Notes: a model not told the origin generated them from the sequence alone. A stretch of 64,000 bases of DNA from Zygnema cylindricum (GCA_037447655.1 JBBHKE010003492.1:96433-160432), one strand, 5' to 3'; shown: positions 1-11,473, counted from the first letter of the stretch. Program-made: numbers and translations.

Positions 1-1077
1 CGATGTTTTTTGAATTTTGATTTAGTTTCCAAGTTTGTAATTGTGCTATTAGAATGACAGCGTAAATATTTGTGTTGCGTGTCCTTTAGTTTCTCTGGGT
101 GTAGTTAGAAAGAAATCCTTCGTCACCAAACAAAGGTGAAGTCTACTGTATTTCGAGACTCTGTTCTTGACTGTCCATTTTATTGCATGTTCCAAAATCC
201 TGAGCTGATTTGCCAATAGGTTGGCTCGATCGCGCCGTGAGTTTTTTTTCTATTTCTTACTCCATGAGTGTCGAGGAGAGCCTTGGGGAGGTCTGTTTCC
301 TCTCGGGAAGCGACTAGTGACTCGCAGGCTGCTGCAAATGGAGAGATTAATTGCGGAAAGTCTCTGTCCTCCCCCAGAAGATCTCTGGGGGGAGGGTCGT
401 TCCAATGCCGCAATACATTGTCATCGTATTTATTTACAATATGTTTTTTGATCTGATCAATATCCGCTCGGGGCCTAATGGTTAGTCCAATTTGTCTCTT
501 GATGAATTCAATTTAAAGATGTAAATTTGGTAATGGATGGAACCAAATCTGTGCAAGTTGAATGGTCATTAGCAGCAGAAGGGTTAATTTTAGACATTGT
601 AGTTTCTAGGACAATTTATCTAATGCTTAAACCTCGTAGTTTCGCACAGATGGAAAGGCCAGTCAAAGCCGTTAAGTATTGCTGGAGCTATTGTACTGAG
701 CCTGTTTTTTCTTTAGGATTCTGGTGGCTCCCGCCTCCCAGCTCTGCCCCTGTTTTTTTTTTCCATTTTTCTGTGGCCCTTTTACTGCTCCGACTATTTT
801 CTTGTTTTGCACCTCAACATGTTGATGTATGGGCTGTGTCCTTTTTGTCTTTAGAATCAGATGATAGTGTAAGAGAAAATGTTATGCATGGGATTTAATT
901 TGAAGACATTCGTCCGGTTGTTTGTTCTCCTTGATTACCCTCCCCTTCTTATTGATGTTTCCTTTTGCGCAGCTCTTAATCTTTCCCGTTTATAGGTGTG
1001 TTGCTATTTCATGTTTTTCTCTTAAGAATTTGGAGCAGAACTGATTTTATTTTTTTTGTGGTTTCCTCTGGTGACAG
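1..1077 (+). other. Intron (5' flank of first visible DHX37 exon)
   Basis: No reading frame here resembles the helicase upstream part (no Walker A, no DEAH box). The stretch is T-rich and ends in a pyrimidine-rich tract and an AG acceptor at 1076-1077. It is best read as the 3' part of an intron of more than 1 kb whose 5' exons lie left of the window. Short open frames (for example 527-898) have no recognisable content. Confidence 0.6.
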
Positions 1078-4000
1078 AAGCTTTATGATGATTGGCTTTC
1101 CAAGCAACAACTTAAGAACCAGTCTGAGGCTAATACTGCAAAACTGGGCGATTTTAGTAGTTCACAAGACCCTCCTATTACCCCCCTTAAGCTTATCATC
1201 ATGAGTGCGACACTGCGAGTAGAAGACTTTGTGGAGAACAAGAGAATGTTTCCCTGTCCTCCTCCCGTCGTAAAAGTTCCGGCCCGCCAGTTCCCAGTGA
1301 CGGTCCATTTTAGTCGACGAACGGAACTGGTTGACTATCTTGGAGCTGCTTTCAAGAAGGTTTGTGCAATTCATAAGCAGTTGCCACCTGGAGGTGTGTT
1401 AGTTTTTCTGACAGGGCAAGGGGAAGTTGAGGCGCTTTGCAGAAGGCTGAGGAGAGCCTTTAAAAAAAAGCATGGGAATGTCAGTAGAGGGAGGAGGGAT
1501 GGGAAAGGATCTACCGCTGTTGAGGGAACTGCCGAGGCAGGAATGGGAAAAAAAGGAAGGCATGGGGGTATCATTGCAGAGAGCCAGACTGAGGAAGTGG
1601 CAGGCGACGAGAAGAAGGATGGAGGAGCAGGAGAAATTGCTTCGCGATTGAAAGAAAACGAGGCTGGCCAGACGGATGTGGATATTGACAGACTTTTAGA
1701 GGCGGCGGATGGAGAAGGACAGGTTGATAGAGTAGCTCAAAGTGCCCAACAGTGGATGTATGACATTGATGAAGGGGATCGAGATGAGGAGGGAGTCGAA
1801 GATTCCGAAGAGGAAGAAGACTCCGAACAAGAGGAAGATGTCTGGGACATCAAACAGAAGGAAAAAAGTCGAATGGTTGTGGATAAACCGGGGGATGGAA
1901 TCAGCACCACACAGGAAGATAACTCCTGGAAGAATCTGCAACCTTTAACTGAACTTGCAGTGGGAACAGGTGGAACAACAGTATCTACAGAAGAAGTGAC
2001 TGACGAGGGACCTGGGCCTTTATATGTACTGCCATTATATGCCATGCTACCAGCAGCTGAGCAGCTGAAGGTATTTAAGAAGATTCCTGAAAACGCGAGA
2101 CTGGTTGTTGTTGCGACAAATGTCGCAGAGACATCTGTTACAATACCTGGTAGGCTCTGCTGTTCTTTGGGGGGGGAACTTCAATGAGGGGAAACTATCA
2201 CCAAAATGTGTGGGAGATAACAGCCCTTTATTAGTATTGATTTTTTTAACGCAGCTCAAACTGTTTTTCGCTATACACAGCCCTGACTTTTCATCTGATG
2301 ATGAGAAAAGGTAAAGACTGTTACCATTGGACTGGTCATGAATCATCTGACAACTTTGCATGGAGAAAACGAGTTTGAGAGAAAAAAAAGCATAACCATT
2401 AATAGCACCTTGCCTGCCACACAATTTCGTCATCGCTAACTCTTCTCCAAATTTCTTTAATTCATTTTGCTGTTTTGGATAGGGAGCCATTATGCCCAGC
2501 ACCAACTGTAGACTCAAAATCATGATAAACTCTGCAAATGATGTCATTACCTGAATAAACGATTTACTCTGGCGGAATACAGAATGTAAAGTTTAATTAA
2601 TTGGAATGGTGTTATACACAAATAAGAGCTTTTAGGAACACATGAAGCAAATGCAACAGCGGAAGTAGTTTGGAGCATTTCACATGAAAAAAAACATTCT
2701 TGCAAAGCTAATTCTTGGACAAACCTGAGTGCCACATGCAAGAATGGTACTTGGTGTCTATGATCTGACAAAATTGGAAGCACATTGAAAAACATAAAGA
2801 ACTAACATAGTAGAAGATAGCCAGGCGAATTTTACTGGGTTGGGTGGTGGTCTAGAATGGAATCTTCCTATGATTGGCTTTGCAAAATCACATTTACAAC
2901 AGGGACAATAAGCTACCTCGAGTAGCCGTAGATTTAATTGTTATACTTTGTTTGTCTAGTGCTGGAATATTCTCTGCATTCATTTTAATGTACTGGATTG
3001 TTCAAAGTTTAACTTTGCCATTATCCTCCATTTGTGCATAATTGTTGGCAACACTTTTCGTGCTGATTGTGGACTTCGATGTTATGTGACACCACAGGCA
3101 TCCGGTATGTGGTCGATAGTGGGAGGGCCAAAGAAAAGATATATGATCGAGCTTCCGGCGTATCGCAATTCGAGGTTCACTGGATCAGTAAGGCATCTGC
3201 CGATCAGCGAGCAGGAAGAGCTGGAAGGACAGGCCCTGGACATTGTTATCGGCTCTATTCCTCGGCACTTTTTAATGATACATTTCAGCAATATGCCCTT
3301 CCAGAGTTGCTTGGTGCTCCTATCGAGGGTGTTGTGCTTCAGATGAAGGACATGGGTATTGATAAGGTGGGTATACGGCATCAATAATTTGAAGGATTTA
3401 TTCATTAGGGACATGGTCGCCTTCTTTGTTGGTCATCGCTGTCGTGCATTGCATGCTGAGGGTATGGGCAATTGCATGGAACACAATTTTTTGCAGCTTT
3501 GCTCTGTTTTTTAACTTGGCTTAAATAATAGATAGGTTACTTTAATGGCAAAGGGCATGAAGTTAATGGATATTATGTCTCCTTTTCAATCCTGACAGAT
3601 GATAGTGATGGGATTGTTATTCAGGTTGTTAACTTTCCCTTTCCAACTCCTCCCAAACGCTCAGCACTCTCGGAAGCAGAGCAATGTCTTCAAGCCCTCT
3701 CAGCCCTTGATCCCATCTCAGGATCTCTCACTCCCGTGGGTCGAGAGATGGCTCGTTATCCTGTGGGTCCTCGCCATAGCCGTATGCTTTTGGCTGTACT
3801 CTCATCACTAGACAAAGTGGTAAAAACCACCACCTTACTTGTAAGACCACCTTTGGTCCTTGCATTTGGTCTCGCAGTTGCTTCTGCACTTAGTCTAGAA
3901 AGTCCCTTCCTAAGAGAGGGAAGCAATGTGAATGAAGATGTGGAAGATCCACATGTTGGAGGTTCTAGTACAGCTTCGGATAAAGAGGGACAACTGAAGG

Positions 4001-5190
4001 ACAAGCACAACCAGAAAGAGAGAAAGGAGGTAGGGGATGACGAGGACGAGGATATGGATGAGAGACCCAGAGGGAATGAAGAGGATGAAAAAGTGAGGAG
4101 GATTAAAATGAGGAAAGTAGCTCGGGCTGTTCACGCTGCTTTCAAGAACCCCTTGAGTGACGCTGTCACAGTGGCCAATGTATTGCGTGCGTACGAGAAA
4201 GCAGATGATAAGGACCTTTTTTGCACAAACTCTTTTCTCCATTCCAAGACAATGCAGGAAATGGCGATGCTGAGGCGACAACTGTCACGCATAGTCGTGA
4301 AGTGCAACACTTCAGATCAGCCTCAGAAGCCAGGTTTGGGACACAAGGAAAATGGAGTAAATTTCATCAAGGAGAGTGAGACAGTATGGCTGAGTCAGGA
4401 CCAGGCTACCCTAAAGCTGACGCCTCAGGAGGAAAGTATTATTCGACAGGCAATTTGTGCCGGATGGGCCGACAGGGTCGCTCACAAGTTAAGTGTTCAA
4501 GAAAGTGCTTCAATAGAAGACAACATGAGGAGAAAAACAGTGAGATATCGTAGCTGTACTTTAGCTGATCCCACGTACTTGCACCCAACTTCGTCTGTGT
4601 TTAGAGAGTCCCCGTCTTGGGTAGTCTATGGTGAACTTATCCACACCTCTCGACCTTATATGCGTGGTGTGACAGCTGTCTCACCCGAGTGGCTTCCTGT
4701 GCAAGCCACTTCTCTTTGCACTTTCTCCAAACCTCTGGAGGACCCTCCTCCTTGGTACGATCCCTCGAACGATAAAGTTATGTGTTGGGTTTCACCGACG
4801 TTTGGACCTCATTTGTGGAGTCTTCCCCTCCATGCAGTCGAGATGAAGTCAGGAAAACATTGTACGGCCGTTTTTGCAATGGCTCTTTTGCAAGGAAAGG
4901 TGATGGAATCCTTTCGACAACTTGAAGGGATTTTGGGTGCGAATCCTAACACTTTGGTTCGACCCGAAGCTCATTCGCAAAAGAGAGTCGGGGAGCTTTT
5001 GTATCGATTGGGAGAAGGATCCGGGAAGGAGGCGGTGAATAGTCGTGAAAAACTGCTAAAAAGGTGGAGGGAGGATAGCCGGTTTTTGTACGAGGAAATT
5101 GGTTTATGGTTACAGGCAGATCAAAAGAAAAAGTTGCCATCGATTTGGGCAACTTTAAGAGAAGAAGTGAAAAAGAAGTTATCAGCGTGA
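1078..5190 (+). CDS. DHX37: DEAH-box RNA helicase DHX37/ECM16-like, C-terminal exons (partial)
   Basis: Predicted ATP-dependent RNA helicase of the DHX37/Dhr1 group, which in yeast and human acts in the nucleolus on U3 snoRNA release during 18S rRNA maturation (family knowledge). Three exons are visible: 1078-2149, 3098-3366 and 3625-5190 (TGA), giving 968 C-terminal residues. Splice phases agree (exon 1 ends in phase 1; G|GC restores Gly in [22 protein letters not shown] joins [10 protein letters not shown] in phase 0). Motif III (SAT, near 1204), motif V ([11 protein letters not shown], to 2149) and motif VI ([12 protein letters not shown], 3205-3240) are intact. The long exon 3625-5190 carries the HA2-type region and C-terminal OB-fold region. 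A charged, acidic insert (about 1480-1990) lies between [14 protein letters not shown] and [12 protein letters not shown], a place where this family often has inserts. Motifs I and II (DEAH) must lie upstream, outside the window. Confident on family; exact ortholog less so. Confidence 0.93.
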
Positions 5191-5676
5191 TATTGTTAGG
5201 TGCTCCGTTGCTCACGCACTTGTTTAAACTTCAATGTCTCGTGTAAATCTGAGTCTTTGGGAAATTTGAAGCATTAATTTCTTTCGTTTTCACGTTTCCG
5301 CTTAATTTTGTTTTGTTTGAAGGTATCACATGTGAAACTTTTGTCATAAAGACCTATTAATGTCTTTTGGAGTCGTGACAGGATGGGGGTTAAATAATGC
5401 CAAATTCGAATGTATAATATTAATTTAGTGTAGGGGGACATGTGGGATTGTAGTCCACTTGTTGTTCTTTTCTGCTTCCCTTGTTTGCTAGTTTTTTTTG
5501 CAGTGCTTTTTCTATTTAATTTGTTCGATTCCGTGTGCTTTTTTCCGGTTTATTATTTTCTTTTGTTTCCGTGTACCCAGATTGTTTACCATCGTGCTCT
5601 CTTAACAAAGCTTCAAGTTTTTGAAATAGTGTTGTTAACACTTTTGATTTACGGCCAAAAATTATTGCGACCGAAC
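5191..5676. other. 3' flank of DHX37, no gene seen
   Basis: AT-rich sequence after the helicase stop. The segment 5559-5640 resembles 51220-51302 and 52500-52570 (shared blocks TTTCC(G/A)TGTAC, AACAAAGCTT or AATAAAGCT, GAAATAGTG), so it is a dispersed repeat. No coding region is supported. Confidence 0.5.
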
Positions 5677-6250
5677 TACACAGCCTATCGCTATTAGCGT
5701 AATGTATACTAATTTTGTCCCGCTTTTTTTTTTCATATTCTCAAATAGCATAACTTATTCTGTTTTTTTCTTTACGCCGTTTGGGGGTTTTTTTTTCATT
5801 CTCTACAAAACGAAAGTACGTTGTCTTTTAAATAGTGTGGTGTACGGCCAGTGTCAGACCGTACAAAATTGTACCTTTTTAAGTGAAAAAGTATAATTAA
5901 TGAGTTTTAGTAACCGCGGACGCATGAGAATACGCGCTCTAAAAAGGGGATGAAATTGGGCTGTCAAATATCACCTTCGCACATATTCGTCCAGCAACCA
6001 CGTTTCGACTGTGTGAACGTACGATTTGTGTATGATTTGTGTATGATTTGTCAGATTTTGTACAAGTACCTATATTAGTGTAAGCATGTTTGCGACCGAC
6101 ATTTTTTTTTTTCAAAGACCCAAATCAGCATTAGTAAACAATTAGAATGTATGTCTTTTTTGAAAATTTTCAAATTCCTAATTAGCGTAAATCACTAATT
6201 ATTCCTATACGCTGAAGAAATCTGTACGCTAATAGCGATTAGCGGTGTAG
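5677..6250. mobile_element. TA-flanked TIR element (MITE), CACCGCG family, copy 1
   Basis: Left end TACACAGCCTATCGCTATTA and right end (reverse complement TACACCGCTAATCGCTATTA) form imperfect inverted repeats of about 26 bp. TA flanks both ends as in other copies. No transposase frame. About 574 bp. The left terminus has a small insertion compared with other copies, so it is an older copy. Confidence 0.65.
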
Positions 6251-6591
6251 TGTCAAAGAGCATGGTCTCGTGCTTATTTAGAAAATTGGGTGCTTTCTAA
6301 GTTTTTTTTTTTTTTTTTTGAAGAAGAAAAGGATTGGCCCCTGTTATTCCTTACGAAATTGTAACGGTTTTTTTTTTCTCTGTCAGTTAGACATTTGGAA
6401 TGTGCGGCTGATTAACAGCATGTATACTCATTTTAGGTGGTCAGGAGCTGCGATTGAAATGACGATTCCTACCTTCTCCGATCAAAAATAGGACCTTGTA
6501 TGGAGAAAGTATGATTTAATATTGAAGTAAATGTGATTAGTGCATGATATTTATCTTTTTTTGCGAGATATTATGGTCCTCTACGGGTCAG

Positions 6592-6804
6592 TACACCGTG
6601 AATCGCTATTAGTGTTAATGTTTTTTTGGCCATTTAAAACATATTTTCCCCATACACACGTCAGATGTGGATCTGACGGTTGTGGTTGAAAGGTAAGGTT
6701 CTCTACTTCCAATTGGCGGTCTCAAACTGAGAATAGAACAAATGTTTAGGGAGAAAAGATGTTTTAAGTGGCGATTATCAACGCTAATAGCGATACACGG
6801 TGTA
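6592..6804. mobile_element. TA-flanked MITE, CACCGCG family, copy 2 (213 bp)
   Basis: Starts TACACCGTGAATCGCTATTA and ends with its near-exact inverse (TACACCGTGTATCGCTATTA on the other strand); the termini match over about 26 bp. Short, non-coding, TA at both ends, the hallmark of a Tc1/mariner-like target duplication. Superfamily assignment is by target site only. Confidence 0.8.
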
Positions 6805-7130
6805 GTGTAGTGTTAAAATTTGAACATTGTACGGTGCTGCAATAAACCAACGCTATTAATTACAAATACTCTACATGTACTGCTAAAATAGTACGCGACA
6901 AAGTAGTATTTGAATACGTATGATGATAACTACAGTGAACACTCTAAATTTCATATGTACGAAAATCGTACGAAAACCGCCTGTCCCCCGGTCCGCTCTT
7001 CCGCCCGCCCGATTTCGTTTCGACCTTCGAAAACTACGCCGCCCATCGTTATTAGTGGTAAACATTTTTTGGGCGACGAAAATATGAAAAGTACAGTTTG
7101 GACGGACACGTAGTAAAATTTACTGTGTAC
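6805..7130. other. Intergenic, nothing recognised
   Basis: About 330 bp between two inverted-repeat elements. It contains GTACGAAA-type motifs found widely in this window's repeats, but I see no end structure, gene or RNA. Confidence 0.4.
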
Positions 7131-7955
7131 TAGTGTTGGGTATCGGGTAAATTCATATCGCAATAATTTCGATATTCGATATATCAAATATCGATCGAGC
7201 AGAATCCTCGATATATCGTATCGAGACAACCATAAATTATCGCGATATATAGTATTTTTTTTAAATTTAATATTTTATATTTCTATATAATATGTAATTT
7301 TAGCGAAAAAGACAAATTGTCTGATGCGCCACGTACGACGTGATTTTCGTTCCGTGACTTAAGGTAGACGCCGCAAAATGTAATCGACAAAAAAGTACAA
7401 ATTCTGTAATTCATTTAATTACTTATTTGGGGTATGGTTACATCAGACGGTCTCTGTAATAGTACAGGCATCAAAATTTCTGTATTACAAAGGCCTCGGT
7501 TACATTGCGTATCGTCTGTAAACAAGTTTTTACATACGTGTTTTGATTTGAGTGGTTCCTTGTAATTTGACGATCAAATCTCTAAAATCGTCAAAGATTT
7601 GAATACCGACCATTTTCGTATGGAAATCCGTACTTGCGTATTATGTACGTGTACTTCGCAAGTGTACCGCGTCAATGTACCTCAGAGATCTCCTTCACTC
7701 TGCTGACTTTCAGGAAAAAACCGTATTTCTTTTCGGCAAAGATTTTACGGTCACCTTGTCTCGAAGGCACGTGACTTTGGAGACCTGTGAAATTTTTTAT
7801 TTTTTATTTTTTTAATGCCTCGATGTATCGGCGATATATTGGCGAAACATCGCAATATTTTGATTTTCGATATATCGAAGCGATATATCGAATATCGGGT
7901 ACCTGAAATTCGATATGTATCGAATATCGGCAAGAGGTCCTCGATACCCAACTCT
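7131..7955. mobile_element. TIR element with TATCG-rich ends (hAT-like, tentative)
   Basis: Left end TAGTGTTGGGTATCG (7131) and right end CGATACCCAACTCTC (to 7955) are inverted repeats. Both subterminal regions are packed with CGATAT/ATATCG palindromes (7150-7260 and 7840-7945). About 820 bp, no transposase frame. Flanks CTGTGTAC and TTGTGTGT are only partly alike, so the target duplication is uncertain. A related end lies at 8092 and a related element at 46053-46365. Confidence 0.6.
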
Positions 7956-8416
7956 CTTGTGTGTACAGTACACTTTGTATTCAAATGGGAATTGAGGTCT
8001 TTGCGTACTTTTTATACTTTTTTACACTGTGTACGACATAGTGTTCTGATTTGCTAGTAGCTCATTAGAAGGCTCTGTGAGTATAAACAGTAGTGTTGTG
8101 TATCGGTAAAAAAATTATCGCGATAACACCGATACCGACAATTGTATCACACGGCAAAGGTCGCAAACGGTCAACCGAAACCGTGACCGACCTTTAACCG
8201 ACCGCCCGCGCCGGATCCGGAATGGATTCGGTTGCCAAATTTTGAGGGCCGGGCGGTTGCGGTCGGTTGATTCACCAGAAAATAAAAAAAAAACAGTCGG
8301 TTGCGGTCGGTCAACCAAAAAACCAAAAAAAATGAAAATTTTGTACTGTCCATACAATCCAACATTATTGTACTTTGTACTCTTTGGTATCGTGGAAGTA
8401 AGTGACATCATGAGTA

Positions 8417-8875
8417 GCGTCGCAAATCTGACACGGTAGTAACACTATTTTTTTTCGCAAATCTTAGGGAACGCGACAAAGCGTTGCAAATCTGACACGG
8501 TAGTAACACTATTCATTTCGCAATCTTAAGGAACGCGACAAAGCGTCACAAATCTAACACGGTACACCGCGAATCGTTATTAGACTATAGATATTATAAG
8601 AGTAAAGAAAAAAATAGCTTCATTCATTCAAATTTAGTGCCAGGAGACGTGGCAGATTATGGTCCATGTACTTAAATAGTGTAATTTGTTCTATTTAAGG
8701 TATCAATGTCAAAATTTTGGGGTGGCGATATAGAGTACATAAGGCTAATAATGATTCACGGTGTAGTACACTATTCATTTCGCAAATCTTAGGGAAAGCG
8801 ACAAAGCGTCGCAAATCTGACACGTTAGCAAACACTATTCATTTCGCAAATCTAAGGGAACGTGACAAATCGTAA
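8417..8875. repeat. 62-64 bp tandem repeat inside a hAT-like MITE
   Basis: Units begin GCGTCGCAAATCTGACACGG at about 8417, 8481, 8543 and 8813, and contain AACACTATTCATTTCGCAA and GGAACGCGACAAA. Spacing is 64 then 62 bp. The third unit is split by the TA-flanked element at 8563-8765. The homologous hAT-like copy at 19510 lacks the array, so it arose or inserted after that family spread. Confidence 0.8.
8563..8765. mobile_element. TA-flanked MITE, CACCGCG family, copy 3 (203 bp)
   Basis: TACACCGCGAATCGTTATTA at the left and the inverse of TACACCGTGAATCATTATTA at the right. It interrupts a tandem-repeat unit: intact units read CACGGTAGTAACACT, whereas here CGG-TA is followed by the element and then TA-GTACACT. 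The sister units act as an empty site and show TA duplication on insertion. Confidence 0.88.
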
Positions 8876-9120
8876 TTATTGGCTTATCCATACGTCGTAC
8901 ATTAGATAATTTTGTACTTTTTCGGTTACGGGTGGGCACGGTTAGTCGCGAGAAATCGAGTTTCGGTAAACTTTTATTTTCGTAAACGCCGGTCGGTTAA
9001 CGGTTAACAATTTTGGAGCGTGACATAACCCGGTCGGGCGTCGGTTACTCAGATTTTGAAAAAAAAAACGGTCGGTTTCGGTTATGTAAAATTTTGACTT
9101 TTGCGACCTCTGTCACACGG

Positions 9121-9480
9121 CGACTTCACCGGCCGTCAAACTTACAAAGTAGGCCGTTAACGAAACATTACCGTACCGCCAGCAGAATGTAACGTCTTGA
9201 AACTGCAAAAAACGTCGTCGTTCATGCCAGTTAAACGTCGAGATGAACCGTCAGCCTACGAACCGACAATTGTAGTAACAAATCCCACGGCCGACCCCAC
9301 CGGTCGTGTAACTTCCACTGTACACCATTAACGATTCATTTTGCCGTACTGCCAACAAAATGTATCGTTTGGAAACCGCAGAAAGCGCCGTTGACGCAAG
9401 ATTGAAAGTCAACCAGGCGTCGAGTTAAAATTCGTCACGCGAATCTCGCCGACAATGATATATTCTTTCATAACACGTGG
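9121..9480. repeat. Diverged ~171-bp direct duplication
   Basis: The block starting GACTTCACCGGCCGTC (9122) recurs as GACCCCACCGGTCGTG (9293), with matched downstream segments (CGTTAACGA / CATTAACGA; GCCAGCAGAATGTA / GCCAACAAAATGTA; GTCGAGATGAA / GTCGAGTTAAA). No gene is visible; 9480-9666 holds nothing I recognise. Confidence 0.6.
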
Positions 9481-9666
9481 GTATGTAACCACGAGACAAA
9501 ATAGACGTCACGCCAAATTGTCGTGATACCAATGTCGGCCCTATAACTTACAGTATCGTAATTTTCATTTTGGCTTCAAGTTTGGATTCCCAAACGCAAC
9601 TGGCGGAGCGGCTAGTGCTATCGCGTCACACCATGCCACGTTGTCGTGTTCTCAAAATACATACAG

Positions 9667-10286
9667 TACACCGCGAATCGTAATTAGAGTAATGAAAAAA
9701 TTAGAGTAAAAAAACCAAAAAAAACAATTAGAGTAATGAACTCTAATTTATGTGATAGAACTTTTTCACAGTCGAAGTTTACTCTAATTTATTTAAGTAC
9801 TCTATATTGGGTTATGTCGGCAATAAATATCCGCGCTGAAATTATAAACACTAAATTACGTGGACGTACAGAATCTGTCAGTCCGTATAAATTTGACGTC
9901 ATTATGACGCTAGTATTATTTGTCGCGCTGAATGTCAGTTAATGTTCACACTGACGACGATGCTGTCGACGGACGAGAGTTATGCGAACGGCTTTTTTTC
10001 GATATGATTGATTTTTCGCTTAGTCCGATTTCACGTGCGAGCGCGATTGTATTAAATCATTATTTGTACTTTTTTACTTAAAAAAGTACAGTTTTGCACG
10101 GTCGAACTTCGTCCGTACTCCACACTATTTAAAAAGAACCTATATTACAATTCTGTTACGCTAATTAAACTTACCTAAATTAGAATAATGAAAAAATTAG
10201 AATCATTTACTCTATTTGATGTCATAGAGTAGAAATTTCGAGCGACCGAATTAGAGTAATTTACTCTAATTACGATTCGCGGTGTA
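9667..10286. mobile_element. TA-flanked MITE, CACCGCG family, copy 4 (620 bp)
   Basis: Ends TACACCGCGAATCGTAATTA and its near-perfect inverse at 10267-10286, TA on both sides, followed inside by repeated TTAGAGTAA blocks. It is nearly identical over its length to 42367-42988. Both carry a 68-codon open frame (9736-9942 here), judged non-coding because copy differences are mostly amino-acid changing. Confidence 0.88.
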
Positions 10287-10361
10287 CCGTGCATAACCAT
10301 AATTTCAGTGATGGCGTCACTTAAGATGTTCGTACATAATAGGTACAGTACTATCGCCTTA

Positions 10362-11104
10362 AGGTGAAGTTCTATCAAGCGAAAAGTGGCGTTTCTAACA
10401 GAAATCCGCGACTCTCTGTACCAGATCGTACCGCCTATTTTGTTTTTATACGAAAACCAACATTACAAAGAATCTTGCCGATACTCTCTGGAGGTTTTTG
10501 AGGTAATACTGGCCGTCGGATGTTTATCTGCGATGAGTTCGCTTCAATTTTCTCTGTTAGACTCAACCCACCTCGACGAGGTGGGGACGAGGTGGGTTGG
10601 CATACACAGAAAAAATAAAATTATGACACGGTGGACAATTAAGCTACGTGTCACGATGTAAAACCAACGAAAAATCTTAAGATTTCCACATGACACGCGG
10701 TTTCCAAAATATAAACGAAACTAAAAACAAAATTTCGTAACATTCCATCGTCACGCTATTTTCAGTAACTTTTGTTCGTCACACTATTTCTGTCAAAGGA
10801 CTTTCGTTATGTTCGAAAATTGAAACCCTAAAAAATGAGCTGGCGTCGTCTGCAAAATGTATAAAAGTAGTTTTGTCATGTGGTCACGTCGTACGCAGGT
10901 ACATGGTACGCAAGTCAAGATTTGAAGTTAAGTTTGTCGGTGCTAAAAATCTGAAAGATATTCAATATCGGATCTTAGCTTGCGTGGCGCCAGTCAATTT
11001 AGAACACGTGGCTTGCAGACTCTACGTGATGGAACTTCGACTCAATCGACCCGGTCTGTAGAGTTGGCCGTACAATTACAAAAACGTATGATGGAACTTC
11101 ACCC
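10362..11104. mobile_element. Harbinger-like MITE with central hairpin, copy R1
   Basis: Inverted ends (A)GGTGAAGTTC at the left and GGAACTTCACCC at the right, flanked by TTA (10359-10361 and 11105-11107), the 3-bp duplication typical of PIF/Harbinger elements. About 75-80% similar by eye to R2 (11474-12206). The middle holds a strong palindrome at 10564-10600 (CAACCCACCTCG ... CGAGGTGGGTTG) inside TTCTCTGT/ACAGAA arms. No transposase. Confidence 0.78.
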
Positions 11105-11107
11105 TTA

Positions 11108-11470
11108 TACATGGTACTGTACAAAAACAAAAGGCCCTTGGCAACCAAAGGGCAAAGCACCAGGTCGCCCCGCGACTATTATTCATCGGCTGTTCGTGGT
11201 GGATTTTTTTTTTTTAATTTTCAAGTGTACGAATAGTACGCGACCCTTGTGAAGAAACTCCCCTCGCCGAGGAGACGATTTGAGCGATTGCTTCGCGAAT
11301 CTAAAAAAGTGAAACATCGAACGGTCAATACTTACGCCTATAATATTGGAGCCATCCAGTAAACATGTTTCGTCATGTTTTGTCTGACAAAAAAAAAATG
11401 GTGCGAATCTGTACCAAATCGTACGTCGTCCAGTAAACAACCCCACTTTTCCTCTAATGGAAGTTCACCC
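11108..11470. mobile_element. Partial inverted Harbinger-like copy (R')
   Basis: The right part, ending TAATGGAAGTTCACCC at 11470, is the reverse complement of the R2 left end, including the CCCCACTTTT and GTACCAAATCGTAC blocks, so it abuts R2 head to head around a shared TTA. A palindromic CCCTCGCCGAGG (about 11255) matches the central hairpin position. The left terminus is not visible; it is truncated or rearranged. Confidence 0.6.
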
Positions 11471-11473
11471 TTA

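Larger units (their letters stand above)
8155..9112. mobile_element. hAT-like MITE (CAGAGGTCGCAAA termini), copy 1, enlarged by insertions
   Basis: Perfect 8-bp target duplication TCACACGG at 8147-8154 and 9113-9120. Termini CAAAGGTCGCAAA (left) and CAGAGGTCGCAAA (right, inverted) match; CA(G/A)(A/G)GGTCGC ends and an 8-bp duplication are typical of hAT elements. Homologous to 19510-19968 over both halves; the extra ~500 bp (about 8400-8900) is a tandem array holding a TA-flanked MITE. No transposase. Confidence 0.85.

Noticed and set aside
527-898. Additional DHX37 exon left of 1078
   Set aside because: Frame lacks any helicase motif expected before motif III (no DEAH, no upstream TDILIG-like text) and is T-rich like an intron.
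9736-9942. 68-codon open frame conserved between two MITE copies (also 42438-42644)
   Set aside because: Of about nine substitutions between the copies only one is synonymous, so there is no sign of protein constraint; the frame follows from overall near-identity.
10564-10600. Helitron 3' hairpin
   Set aside because: The hairpin is central, not next to a CTRR end, and the element has inverted ends with TTA duplication.
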